A stretch of DNA of 64,000 bases, taken from contig NZ_JAATJK010000001.1 of assembly GCF_011927785.1 (NCBI RefSeq), positions 2,604,001-2,668,000 on the forward strand, read 5' to 3'. The DNA is from Micromonospora profundi. Its GTDB lineage: Bacteria > Actinomycetota > Actinomycetes > Mycobacteriales > Micromonosporaceae. Positions 8,109 to 16,054 of the stretch are shown here, piece by piece. The notes beneath the pieces were generated by a model that was not told the DNA's origin, searched no databases, and saw nothing but the letters and a program-made list of their open reading frames with translations. Made by a program: the position numbers and the translations under genes. The stretch's first letter is position 1; each line of letters opens with the position of its first letter.

Positions 8109-8797
8109 CGGGAGACGGGCCGGTCAGGGGTCAGGACCGCCTCGGACCCGGCTGCTTCCGCCGCCTCGATCTCGGCCGCCTTCGCCGCCTTCGCCGCCAG
8201 GTATTCGGCGTTTGCCGGGGACAGGAAAACGCTCGTGGGGACACGTTCGGTGACCGCCACGCCCAGCCGGGTCAACTGCTCGGCCTTGTCGGGGTTGTTG
8301 CTGAGCAGCCGGACGCGCGGTACGCCGAGGGTGGCGAGCATCTGCGCGGCCGCGCTGTAGTCACGTTCGTCCTCGCCACGGCCGAGCGCGACGTTCGCCT
8401 GGTAGGTGTCCAACCCGGCGTCCTGAAGGGCGTACGCGTCGAGCTTGGCGTACAGGCCGATACCCCGGCCCTCCTGACGCATGTACAGCAGGAACCCGCC
8501 GGTCTCGGCGATCCGCTGCACCGCCTCGCGCAACTGCGGCCCGCAGTCGCAGCGCTGGCTGCCGAACACGTCGCCGGTCAGGCACTCGCTGTGCGGGCGG
8601 ACCAGCGGCGGCTCACCACCGGCGGCGAGCCGGTCCAGCGCGCCGGCCCAGTCACCGACGCCGAGGGCGAGATGTTCCCGGCCGTCGACCAGGCCCTTGA
8701 ACGAGAACACGCGGACCGTCGTGGCGTAGCCGTCAGGGAACGCCAGAGGCACCGTGACCTGGGTACGGATCGTGGCGACCGGCAGTGCTTCGGGCAT
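8105..8797 (-). CDS. ribA: GTP cyclohydrolase II
   Basis: A 230-aa stand-alone GCHII with no DHBP synthase half. It should open the GTP imidazole ring, releasing formate and pyrophosphate and giving 2,5-diamino-6-ribosylamino-pyrimidinone 5'-phosphate. The zinc cysteines are in SECLTGDVFGSQRCDCG; the RQEGRGIGL loop and NNPDKAEQL block are intact. The Tyr in KLDAYALQD aligns with E. coli Tyr105, which I recall as separating canonical enzymes from a formamidopyrimidine-forming paralogue, so canonical chemistry is expected. The ATG at 8797 has an AAAGGAG box. The C-terminal tail is Ala/Glu-rich. It is the sixth gene of the cluster and no FMN riboswitch is seen. Confidence 0.92.
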   Translation of the reverse strand: MPEALPVATIRTQVTVPLAFPDGYATTVRVFSFKGLVDGREHLALGVGDWAGALDRLAAGGEPPLVRPHSECLTGDVFGSQRCDCGPQLREAVQRIAETGGFLLYMRQEGRGIGLYAKLDAYALQDAGLDTYQANVALGRGEDERDYSAAAQMLATLGVPRVRLLSNNPDKAEQLTRLGVAVTERVPTSVFLSPANAEYLAAKAAKAAEIEAAEAAGSEAVLTPDRPVSR

Positions 8798-8855
8798 GGG
8801 ACTCCTTTGTCCGGCGTCACCGTCACGCGGCGACGGGTACCGTCTCACCACCTGT

Positions 8856-9794
8856 TCAACAGCCGTCACTGGTGACGACTTCCCGTGCGGTGGTGGGCTT
8901 GCGGGCACGGCGGGCAAGCAGAACGGCGGCGCCGGGCAGGCTGGCCACCAGGACGAGGGCACCGTAGACGGTGGCGGTCGCGACGCCCTCGGCGGCGCTG
9001 AGACCTGCCGCGCCGAACACCCAGGCAGCCACCCCCTCGCGCGGGCCGAAACCGGCGACGTTCAACGGCAGACCCATGGCGAGCAGGGCCAGCAGGGTCA
9101 GCGGCAGCAGCCGTGACAGGGAGGCGTCCGAGCCGGCGGTACGTGCCGCCACCAGGAACGTCGCCAGGTGGCCGGCGACCATGACGGCGGAGGCGACAAG
9201 CACACCGAGCCAGGTCCGCCGGGACAGGAGCCCGGACCGCACGTCAGCGACGGCAGTGCGCAAACCCCGTGCCCACCGCGAGCCGCCGGTCCGGGGCAGG
9301 ACCCGAGCCAGCAGCACGGCGGCCAACCCGGCGGTCAGCAACACCGCGGCGGCGACCGGCAGGTACTGCCGCACCGGCGACGGGAACGCCGCAAGCACCA
9401 CGAGCGCGACGCCCACAAGCACCACCTGGCCGGCGGCACGTTCCCAGACCACAGCGCGGATGCCCCGGCTCACGTCGCCGGCGTCGCGCCCGTGGCGCAC
9501 CGCGCGGTGGACGTCGCCGAGCACACCGCCGGGCAGCGTCGCGTTGAGGAACACCGCCCGGTAGCAGTGCGCGACAGCGGTCGCCAGCGGCAGCCGCACA
9601 CCGAGGCCACCCGCGACGAGACTCCACCGCCATGCCGCGCAGACCGTCGTGAGGACGCCGATGAGCAGTGCCGCGGTCAGCGCCGGCGCGTCGATCAGCC
9701 GCACCCCGGCCAGGAACGGACCGCCGCCCACCTGCCACAGCAGGACGGCGAGCAGACCCACCCCGCCGACCACTCGTGCCCAGGCCCACACCAT
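8856..9794 (-). CDS. UPF0104/LPG-synthase-TM family membrane protein (flippase-like)
   Basis: A polytopic protein of about 312 aa with some eight hydrophobic segments, belonging to the lysylphosphatidylglycerol synthetase transmembrane (UPF0104) family. It has FLNATLPGGVLGDVHRAVR and the late motif LPLNVAGFGPREG, which are conserved there. It lacks the cytosolic aminoacyl-transferase domain of MprF, leaving only the flippase-like part; relatives move or handle glycolipids. The ATG at 9794 follows AGGAAGGA; an upstream GTG at 9881 has no such box and would overlap the methyltransferase gene. In this cluster it is a good candidate for carrying a lipid-linked or glycosylated product across the membrane. 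Confidence 0.8.
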   Translation of the reverse strand: MVWAWARVVGGVGLLAVLLWQVGGGPFLAGVRLIDAPALTAALLIGVLTTVCAAWRWSLVAGGLGVRLPLATAVAHCYRAVFLNATLPGGVLGDVHRAVRHGRDAGDVSRGIRAVVWERAAGQVVLVGVALVVLAAFPSPVRQYLPVAAAVLLTAGLAAVLLARVLPRTGGSRWARGLRTAVADVRSGLLSRRTWLGVLVASAVMVAGHLATFLVAARTAGSDASLSRLLPLTLLALLAMGLPLNVAGFGPREGVAAWVFGAAGLSAAEGVATATVYGALVLVASLPGAAVLLARRARKPTTAREVVTSDGC

Positions 9795-9858
9795 CGGCGC
9801 CGGTCCTTCCTGAAGATCGTCCACTTGCCCTAGTGCACGTACCCAGGGTGTCGACGGT

Positions 9859-10674
9859 TCATCCGCCCGCGAGGAGATCACAGTGCTCGACCAGCACGTC
9901 GAGCCTGCCGGCGGCCGCGTCGGCCAGCCGGCGTTGGGCGTACGCCTGCGTCGGGCCGACCAGGTCGGGGCGCTGCTCGCAGGCGGCGCCCAGCCAGCCG
10001 CGGAACCATTCGGCGGTCAGGTCGGCCTGCTCCGGGCCGAGCCGCCACGGGCTGGGCCGCTCCCGCACGGTCACGCCCCGCCTGGTGAACGCGGCGACCG
10101 TGGCCGCGGCGGCGTCCGGGCCGAGCAGCCGCCGGCCGTCGACGGTACGCCGCTGGTGCTCGTTGAACGCGTCCTGGACGACGGTGTCCAGCGGGTCGGT
10201 CGGTGTGAACCGAACCAGCCCGGTCACCGAGACCGCGAACAGGGCCGGGCGGCCGACGCAGGCGTCCACCACCCGGTCGACCTCGTCTGCGGTCAGCATG
10301 TCCAGCAGCGCGGAGGCGGTGATCAACGCGGCGTCGGCCAGGTCGGTGGTGGTGAGCCGGGTGAGGTCGCCGCAGCGGGTGTCCACTGTGACCGGTGCGC
10401 CGTCGGCGGCGCTCACCCCGACCATGCCCTCGGCGGCGCGGGCCAGCAGGTCCGGGTCGCGGTCGTGCAGGATCCAGTGCTGCGGGCCTGGCAGTCGGGC
10501 GGCCAGCCAGCGGCTCATCGAGCCGGTGCCGCTGCCCAGGTCGTGGATGAGCGTCGGGGTGCCGCCGGTCAGCCGGGGCCGGACGGCGTCCACCAGGTCC
10601 TCGGCGCGGGCTGCCGCGTCGGCCGGCTCGCGCAGGCGCAGCCAGTCGGCGAACGGCAGGGTCTCGGCGGTCAC
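9859..10674 (-). CDS. SAM-dependent methyltransferase (class I)
   Basis: A 271-aa Rossmann-fold methyltransferase. The SAM motif I is IHDLGSGTGSMSRWLA, followed by the acidic strand end WILHDRDPDLL; a later block ALITASALLDML holds the post-I region. The GTG start at 10674 overlaps the glycosyltransferase stop by 4 bp (GTGA), so the two are translationally coupled. The substrate is unknown. Its place between a glycosyltransferase and a flippase-like protein suggests it methylates a sugar or pterin/pyrimidine-type intermediate of the cluster. No membrane segment is seen, so it is cytoplasmic. Confidence 0.8.
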   Translation of the reverse strand: MTAETLPFADWLRLREPADAAARAEDLVDAVRPRLTGGTPTLIHDLGSGTGSMSRWLAARLPGPQHWILHDRDPDLLARAAEGMVGVSAADGAPVTVDTRCGDLTRLTTTDLADAALITASALLDMLTADEVDRVVDACVGRPALFAVSVTGLVRFTPTDPLDTVVQDAFNEHQRRTVDGRRLLGPDAAAATVAAFTRRGVTVRERPSPWRLGPEQADLTAEWFRGWLGAACEQRPDLVGPTQAYAQRRLADAAAGRLDVLVEHCDLLAGG

Positions 10675-11777
10675 TCCGCCACCTCCTCGAGCACTGCGGC
10701 CAGGCGCGCGGTGGTCACCGGCCAGTCGGAAAGGGTGTCGCGCCGGGCGAGCGCGGCGTGCCGCAGCCGGTCCCGCAGCGGTCCGTCGTCCAGCCACCGC
10801 GTCAGCGCGCCGGCCAGCGCGACCGGGTCGTCCGGCGGCACCAGCATTCCGGGCCGGATGCCGTCGGGGGCGTGACCGAGCGCCTCCGGCAGGCCACCGA
10901 CGTCGGTGCCGAGCACCGGCAGGCCGCGCGCCAGTGCCTCGGTGACGACCATGCCGTACGTCTCCCCGCGCGACGGCAGCACCAGCAGGTCTGCGGCGGC
11001 GTACGCGGCGTCCAGCGCCACCGAGGTCAGCGGACCGGCCAGCCGGACCCGGTCGTCGAGGTCGGCCGCCGCGAGCCGCTCCCGCAGCAGGCGTACCAGG
11101 TCAGGCTCCCGGGTCAGCGTGCCGGCACAGACAAGTGTCCAGCGTCGTCCGGCGATCGTGGTCAGGGCGTCGACAAGCACGTCGTGCCCCTTGTGGTGGG
11201 TGACGGCCGCCACGCAGAGCAGCCGGTCCCCGCTCGGCGAGCCGGTCGCCACCGGCGCGGGTGTCACCCCCGGCGGGGCGACACGGACCCGGTCGGCGGG
11301 CAGGCGGTGACGGGTCAGCAGCCGGCGCCGGGTCCACTCGCTTGTGGTGACCACCGCGCGGGCGGTGGCCAGCGCGCGGGCCTCGGCCTCGTCGTCAAGC
11401 GGCATGTGCACAAGGACGACAAGGCGCAGTCGTCGGGTGTGCGGGGCGAGCAGGTCCGGCACTGCCGAGGCGATCAGACCGTCGAGCAGCACCACTGCGT
11501 CGTCCGGCGTATCGACGAGCAGCCGGGCCAGCGCCGTACGGGCTCCCGCGTCGGGATTCGGCCACTCCCCCGGCACCGGGTGCTCGCGCACCGACCAGCC
11601 GTGCTCGTCGAGCCCCGCGCAGATCCGCCTGTCGTAGGAGTTGCCACCACTGGGCGTGGCCGGGTCGTCGATGTCGCCGGGCAGCACGACGTGCACCACC
11701 CGGCGGCGCTCATCCAGGGCTGGTGCGGAGTCGGCGGCGGGCCGGTCGTGCGACGCCGCCCGGCCCGCACCGATCAC
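10671..11777 (-). CDS. GT-B glycosyltransferase (family 4-like)
   Basis: A 368-aa retaining GT-B enzyme. The C-terminal nucleotide-sugar domain is clear: [17 protein letters not shown], then [15 protein letters not shown], which holds the E-x7-E signature, and [15 protein letters not shown]. The N-terminal acceptor domain starts [13 protein letters not shown]. It should transfer a sugar from a nucleotide donor in the cytoplasm; donor and acceptor are not predictable. The GTG at 11777 overlaps the PTPS-like gene stop by 4 bp, and its own stop overlaps the methyltransferase start, placing it in the middle of the coupled run. Confidence 0.88.
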   Translation of the reverse strand: MIGAGRAASHDRPAADSAPALDERRRVVHVVLPGDIDDPATPSGGNSYDRRICAGLDEHGWSVREHPVPGEWPNPDAGARTALARLLVDTPDDAVVLLDGLIASAVPDLLAPHTRRLRLVVLVHMPLDDEAEARALATARAVVTTSEWTRRRLLTRHRLPADRVRVAPPGVTPAPVATGSPSGDRLLCVAAVTHHKGHDVLVDALTTIAGRRWTLVCAGTLTREPDLVRLLRERLAAADLDDRVRLAGPLTSVALDAAYAAADLLVLPSRGETYGMVVTEALARGLPVLGTDVGGLPEALGHAPDGIRPGMLVPPDDPVALAGALTRWLDDGPLRDRLRHAALARRDTLSDWPVTTARLAAVLEEVAE

Positions 11778-12178
11778 AGTGACCGCTCGTAGCTGGCCCA
11801 GGCGACGTGTGACTCGTGCAGGGTGACGGTGATGCCGACCAGCGCACGTGCCCCTTCCCCCAGCGCGCCTGCGTGCACCCGCTCGGCCAGCCGGTCGGCG
11901 ACGGTACGCGCCAGCACCTCCGTGGTGGTGTTCACCCCGGCGAACGCGGGCTCGTCGTCGAGGTTGCGGTAGGACAGCTCACCGACCACCTCCCGCAACT
12001 GCTCGGTGGCCAGGCCGATGTCGACCACGATGCCGTCGGCGTCCAGGTCGGGCCGGCGGAACGTCGCGTCCACCACGAACGTCGCGCCGTGCAGGCGCTG
12101 GGCCGGGCCGAACACCTCGCCCCGGAAACTGTGGGCGATCATCATGTGATCCCGAACGGTAACGCTGAACACTGTCAC
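11774..12178 (-). CDS. 6-pyruvoyl-tetrahydropterin synthase/QueD-like protein with altered active site
   Basis: A 134-aa T-fold protein of PTPS/QueD length. The fold signature is visible: [47 protein letters not shown], and the terminal [14 protein letters not shown] with the pterin-anchoring Glu. Three catalytic features are changed. The zinc pair HxH is HxA (LHGATF), the nucleophile Cys before it is absent, and the LDH motif reads LDD. It probably binds a pterin- or pyrimidine-like ring but should not do standard PTPS or QueD chemistry. The GTG at 12178 and its stop both form 4-bp overlaps with the neighbours, so it is tightly coupled to the dehydrogenase and glycosyltransferase genes. Confidence 0.82.
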   Translation of the reverse strand: MTVFSVTVRDHMMIAHSFRGEVFGPAQRLHGATFVVDATFRRPDLDADGIVVDIGLATEQLREVVGELSYRNLDDEPAFAGVNTTTEVLARTVADRLAERVHAGALGEGARALVGITVTLHESHVAWASYERSL

Positions 12179-13158
12179 TCCCCGTCGTCGTAGGTGATGA
12201 GATGGCACAGCGCGGGCAACTCGCCAGTGCTCAGGCGGGCGAGCACGTCGGGCAGCTCCGCGAACCGGGACGCGCCGGTGATCAGCGCGTCGAAGGCAGG
12301 GTCGTCGAGCAGGTCCAGGGCCAGGGCCAGCCGGTCGGCGTAGCTGCGGCGACCCCGCCGCGCGGGTGCCACCATGCCGACCTGGCTGCTGCGTACGGTA
12401 AGCCGTCCGGAGTGGAACGCCCCGCCCAGCGACACCTGCACCGGGCGGTCCCCGTACCAGCTCAGCTCCACCACGGTGCCCTCCGGGGCGAGCAGGTCAA
12501 GCGAGCGTTGCAGCCCGGCGGCGGTGGCGCTGGCGTGCACCACCAGGTCCCGGTCACCGGCCGCGTCGTCCGGCCTGGCGAACCCGACGCCGAGCGCCCC
12601 GGCCACCCCGGCCCGCCGGGCGTCGGTGTCGACGAGTTCGACGTGCACCCCGGGGAACCGGGCCAGCAGCGCCGCGACGCAGCAGCCCACCATGCCCGCG
12701 CCGATCACCGTGACCCGGTCGCCTACCAGCGGCGCGGCGTCCCACAGCGCGTTCACAGCGGTCTCCACGGTGCCGGCGAGCACCGCGCGGGCCGGCGGCA
12801 CGTCGTCCGGCACCGGCACCACTGCGCTGGCCGGCACGACGTACGCGCTCTGGTGCGGGTGCAGGCAGAAGACGGTACGCCCGAGCAGCTCCGGCGGGCC
12901 CTGCTCGACAACGCCCACGTTGAGATAGCCGTACTTCACCGGGCCGGGGAAGTCGCCCTCCTGGAACGGGGCGCGCATCGAGGCGTACTGGTCGGGGGGC
13001 ACCCGGCCGGCGAAGACAAGCGTCTCGGTGCCCCGGCTGACGCCGGAGTAACGGGCCCGTACCAGCACCTCGTCGGGGCCCGGTTCGGGCAGCGACAGCG
13101 GCCGGATCTCCGCCACGCCGGGCTCGCGCACCCAGCAGGCGTACGCCTCGCGGATCAC
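12175..13158 (-). CDS. MDR-superfamily dehydrogenase without the catalytic-zinc Cys
   Basis: A protein of about 327 aa of the medium-chain dehydrogenase family. The GroES-like half has [13 protein letters not shown] where zinc enzymes have a GxCGTD-type Cys, so the catalytic zinc ligand is missing. The Rossmann half has [17 protein letters not shown] for NAD(P). Related sequences include BchC-like oxidoreductases, which share the SxGTE block. It should oxidise or reduce an alcohol/ketone or enone. GTG 13158 is chosen for its GAGG box 9 nt upstream; GTG 13173 is an alternative. It is the first gene of the seven-gene run and is divergent from the CDP-alcohol phosphatidyltransferase gene, with 93 bp between. 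Confidence 0.8.
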   Translation of the reverse strand: MIREAYACWVREPGVAEIRPLSLPEPGPDEVLVRARYSGVSRGTETLVFAGRVPPDQYASMRAPFQEGDFPGPVKYGYLNVGVVEQGPPELLGRTVFCLHPHQSAYVVPASAVVPVPDDVPPARAVLAGTVETAVNALWDAAPLVGDRVTVIGAGMVGCCVAALLARFPGVHVELVDTDARRAGVAGALGVGFARPDDAAGDRDLVVHASATAAGLQRSLDLLAPEGTVVELSWYGDRPVQVSLGGAFHSGRLTVRSSQVGMVAPARRGRRSYADRLALALDLLDDPAFDALITGASRFAELPDVLARLSTGELPALCHLITYDDGE

Positions 13159-13251
13159 CGTCGCGCACCTCACCTTCGCTCTGGACCGAACCGAACGGCC
13201 GTGTTTTCCGTGTTCCCTGTCGGGGTCGTCGATCATAAACACGGAGGTACG

Positions 13252-14178
13252 GTGCCCACAGTTCGAAGCGGTCCGGTGATCGGGCTCACCGCCCAACTGG
13301 TCGTGCTCGCAGCACTCGCCGCCACAGTGGGTCTGACCGGGGCCGGTTGGCTGGCCGGGTTGGGCTACGCGGCGGTCACCTGTCTCGCCCTGAGCCGGGG
13401 TCTGCGCCGGTCCGGCGCGTCAGGTCTCGGCCCGGCCGACCGGGTGACGCTGACCCGGGCCGTCCTGGTCGGCGCCGTCACCGCGCTGGTGGTGGACTCG
13501 TTCGACCGGCCCACGCCGGTGGGGCTGCTGGTCACTGTGACGGCGGTGGCCCTGCTGCTGGACGCGGTGGACGGCCAGGTCGCGCGGCGCACCGGCACGG
13601 TGAGCGCGTTGGGTGCGCGCTTCGACATGGAGGTCGACGCGTTCCTCATCCTGGTGCTCAGCGTGTACGTCGCCCCGGCCGCCGGTAGTTGGGTGTTGGC
13701 CATCGGCCTGATGCGGTACGTGTTCGTCGCGGCGAGCGCGGTGCTGCCCTGGCTGGGTGGGTCGCTGCCGCCGCGCCTCTGGCGCAAGGTGGTGGCCGCC
13801 GCGCAGGGGGTGCTGTTGGCGGTCGCCGCCGCGGAGGTGCTGCCGCGGTCGTGGACCACGCTTGTGCTGGTGGCGGCGCTGGCGCTGCTGATCGAGTCGT
13901 TCGGCAGGGACGTGGCCTGGCTGTGGCGACGCCGCCCGACGTCCCGCCGTCAGCCGGCGGCACGTCCCCGGGTCGCTGTGGCGCCGGCTCCCGCGCCGGC
14001 CGCGCGGCTGGTCACCGGTCGGGCCGGGGCCACGCCGCTGGCCCGTGCGCCCGGTCACACTCCGGTGGCGCTGCCGCTGACCGACGGGCAGACGCCTGTC
14101 ATCGTGCCGCCGCTGCTGCCCGTACCCGCGATGGCCACCCTCTCGGGCGCCACGGTCCCCGCACACTGGACGCGATGA
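13252..14178 (+). CDS. CDP-alcohol phosphatidyltransferase with cytoplasmic Pro/Ala-rich tail
   Basis: A 308-aa polytopic enzyme. The catalytic signature D-x2-DG-x2-AR-x8-G-x3-D-x3-D is complete (DAVDGQVARRTG, then GARFDMEVD), so it should join an alcohol to a CDP-activated lipid or sugar-alcohol in the membrane. Several hydrophobic segments surround it. The last 90 or so residues are Pro/Ala/Val-rich and not part of the family core. The GTG at 13252 has GGAGG only 4 nt before it. The stop overlaps the next gene's start (ATGA). Divergent orientation with the dehydrogenase run suggests shared control and a shared envelope product. Confidence 0.87.
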   Translation: MPTVRSGPVIGLTAQLVVLAALAATVGLTGAGWLAGLGYAAVTCLALSRGLRRSGASGLGPADRVTLTRAVLVGAVTALVVDSFDRPTPVGLLVTVTAVALLLDAVDGQVARRTGTVSALGARFDMEVDAFLILVLSVYVAPAAGSWVLAIGLMRYVFVAASAVLPWLGGSLPPRLWRKVVAAAQGVLLAVAAAEVLPRSWTTLVLVAALALLIESFGRDVAWLWRRRPTSRRQPAARPRVAVAPAPAPAARLVTGRAGATPLARAPGHTPVALPLTDGQTPVIVPPLLPVPAMATLSGATVPAHWTR

Positions 14179-15923
14179 TGCGCCTTCCCGACCGGCTGCG
14201 CCGGCTGACCGTCCCGCCGCGTCCGCGCCCCGCGCGCACCGGCGACGACTCCCCGCGTACCCCAGAAGTGCCGGCCGGGTCCGACGGCCGTCGCGGCCGG
14301 ACGCGGCGGGCGCTCGGCGCGGCGGTCGCGGTTCTGCTTGTGTACGGCGTGCTTGTCGGCCCGGACCGGCTCAGTGAGCTGACTCCCGGCGCGTTCGTCC
14401 GCATCCCGCTGGAGGGGCTGCTCCTCGCCGCGCTTCTGCTGGCGCTGCCGACGCGGCCCCGGCGGGCGGTGGTGGCCGTGGTCGGGCCGGTGCTCGGCCT
14501 GCTGGCCGTCGTGAAGCTGGCCGACCTGGGCTTCCGCACGGCCCTCGACCGGCCGTTCGACCTGGTGCTGGACTGGCTGCTGCTCGATGACGCGTTCGGT
14601 TTCGTCAGGGACTCGGCCGGCCGGGCCGGCGCCCTCGGCGCGGCGGTCGGCGTCGTGCTGGTGATCGTCGTGCTGGTGCTTGTGGTGACAGTGGCGCTGC
14701 GGCGGTTCGCGGCGCTGCTGGTGGGTCACGAGCGGGCGGCGACGCGGGTGGTGGCGGCCTTCACCGTCGCATGGGTGGCGTGCGCCGTGGTCGAGGTGCG
14801 GATCGTGCCCGGCGTGCCGGTGGCCGACGCCGGGGCCACCGCGCTCGTCGGCGCGCACGCCCGCCAGGTGGACGACCGGCTGCGCGACAGTGGGCGGTTC
14901 ACCGCGAAGATCGGCAGCGACCCGTTCCGGGATGTCCCGGGTGAGCAGTTGCTGACCGGGCTGCGCGGCAAGGACGTCGTCCTCGCGTTCGTGGAGAGCT
15001 ACGGTCGTGACGCGGTGGAGAACCCGGAGTTGGCGCCGCAGGTCAACGCGGTCCTGGACGCCGGGACCGAGGCGCTACGCGCGGCCGGGTACGGCAGCCG
15101 CAGCGGCTTCCTCACCTCCCCCACGTTCGGCGGCGGCAGCTGGTTGGCGCACGACACACTGCTGTCCGGGCTGTGGACGGACAACGAGCAGCGGCACCGC
15201 GCCCTGCTGGCCAGTGACCGGCTGACCCTCAACGGCGCGTTCCGCAGGGCTGGCTGGCAGACCGTCGGGGTGCTGCCGGCAGCCACCCAGCCGTGGCCGG
15301 AGCAGGGCTTCTTCTCCTACGATCGCTACTTCGACGCCGAGGCGCTCGGCTACCGGGGCCCGAATTTCAGTTACGCCCCGATGCCCGACCAGTACACGCT
15401 GTCGTTCTTCCAGCGGCAGGTCCGGGCGGCGGCGGACCGCCCGATCATGGCGCAGATCCCGCTGATCTCCAGCCACTCGCCGTGGACGGCGGTGCCTCAG
15501 ATGATCGGCTGGGACCAGGTGGGCGACGGCTCCGTCTACCACAATGACGCCGCCGCGGCCGACGACGGCGAGACCGACGACCGGGACACCGGGCGGGCTC
15601 GCGCCGGCTACCGGCAGGCGATCGCCTACTCGCTTCAGACGCTGATCTCCTACGTGCAGACGTACGGGGACGACGACTTGGTGCTTGTGTTTCTCGGTGA
15701 CCACCAGCCCTCCCCGGTGGTCACCGGCGAGGGCGCGAGCCGGGACGTGCCGATCACCATCGTCGCCCGGGATCGGGCCGTGCTGGACCGGGTGGCGGGC
15801 TGGGAGTGGCAGGACGGGTTACGGCCCGGCCCGCAGGCTCCGGTGTGGCCGATGGACACCTTCCGCGACCGTTTCCTGACCACGTTCGGGACCTCGCCGC
15901 CGCCGCTCGCCGCGCCGCGCTGA
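14175..15923 (+). CDS. Membrane sulfatase/LtaS-like alkaline-phosphatase-superfamily enzyme
   Basis: A 582-aa protein. After a basic N-terminus, four or five hydrophobic segments (about residues 45-200) lead to an extracellular sulfatase-fold domain. The metal site begins VVLAFVESYGRDA; the block FGGGSWLAHDTLLSG holds the likely nucleophile Ser/Thr region; VFLGDHQPSP supplies the late Asp-His metal ligands. In related LtaS or OpgB-type enzymes this fold transfers or removes phosphoglycerol-like groups, or cleaves sulfate. It is coupled to the CDP-alcohol phosphatidyltransferase by an ATGA overlap at 14175, so a role in making or trimming a phospho-alcohol polymer or headgroup is likely. A second ATG lies at 14178. 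Confidence 0.85.
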   Translation: MMRLPDRLRRLTVPPRPRPARTGDDSPRTPEVPAGSDGRRGRTRRALGAAVAVLLVYGVLVGPDRLSELTPGAFVRIPLEGLLLAALLLALPTRPRRAVVAVVGPVLGLLAVVKLADLGFRTALDRPFDLVLDWLLLDDAFGFVRDSAGRAGALGAAVGVVLVIVVLVLVVTVALRRFAALLVGHERAATRVVAAFTVAWVACAVVEVRIVPGVPVADAGATALVGAHARQVDDRLRDSGRFTAKIGSDPFRDVPGEQLLTGLRGKDVVLAFVESYGRDAVENPELAPQVNAVLDAGTEALRAAGYGSRSGFLTSPTFGGGSWLAHDTLLSGLWTDNEQRHRALLASDRLTLNGAFRRAGWQTVGVLPAATQPWPEQGFFSYDRYFDAEALGYRGPNFSYAPMPDQYTLSFFQRQVRAAADRPIMAQIPLISSHSPWTAVPQMIGWDQVGDGSVYHNDAAAADDGETDDRDTGRARAGYRQAIAYSLQTLISYVQTYGDDDLVLVFLGDHQPSPVVTGEGASRDVPITIVARDRAVLDRVAGWEWQDGLRPGPQAPVWPMDTFRDRFLTTFGTSPPPLAAPR

Positions 15924-15988
15924 CCTGGGCCGGACGCCGGCAGGACTGTCGATGTGTCGCGGGTGCCTCCTCCCCCGCGCGGGCACGG

Positions 15989-16015
15989 TGTCACAGAAGG
16001 CGGCGGACCGGTGTC
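15989..16015 (+). promoter_or_regulatory. Candidate ECF41-type autoregulated promoter
   Basis: TGTCACA (15989-15995), then 16 bp, then TGTC (16012-16015). This matches the ECF41 promoter consensus as I recall it (TGTCACA, 16 bp, CGTC) with one mismatch. It sits 40 bp upstream of the GTG of an ECF41-type sigma gene, as expected for autoregulation. Confidence 0.6.
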
Positions 16016-16054
16016 TTATCGGAGACGTCCCGATCGAGGAGACAGGAGCCGCGC

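Noticed and set aside
8798..8855. FMN riboswitch upstream of ribA.
   Set aside because: The gap from the preceding gene is only 58 bp, far too short, and no conserved RFN element is seen.
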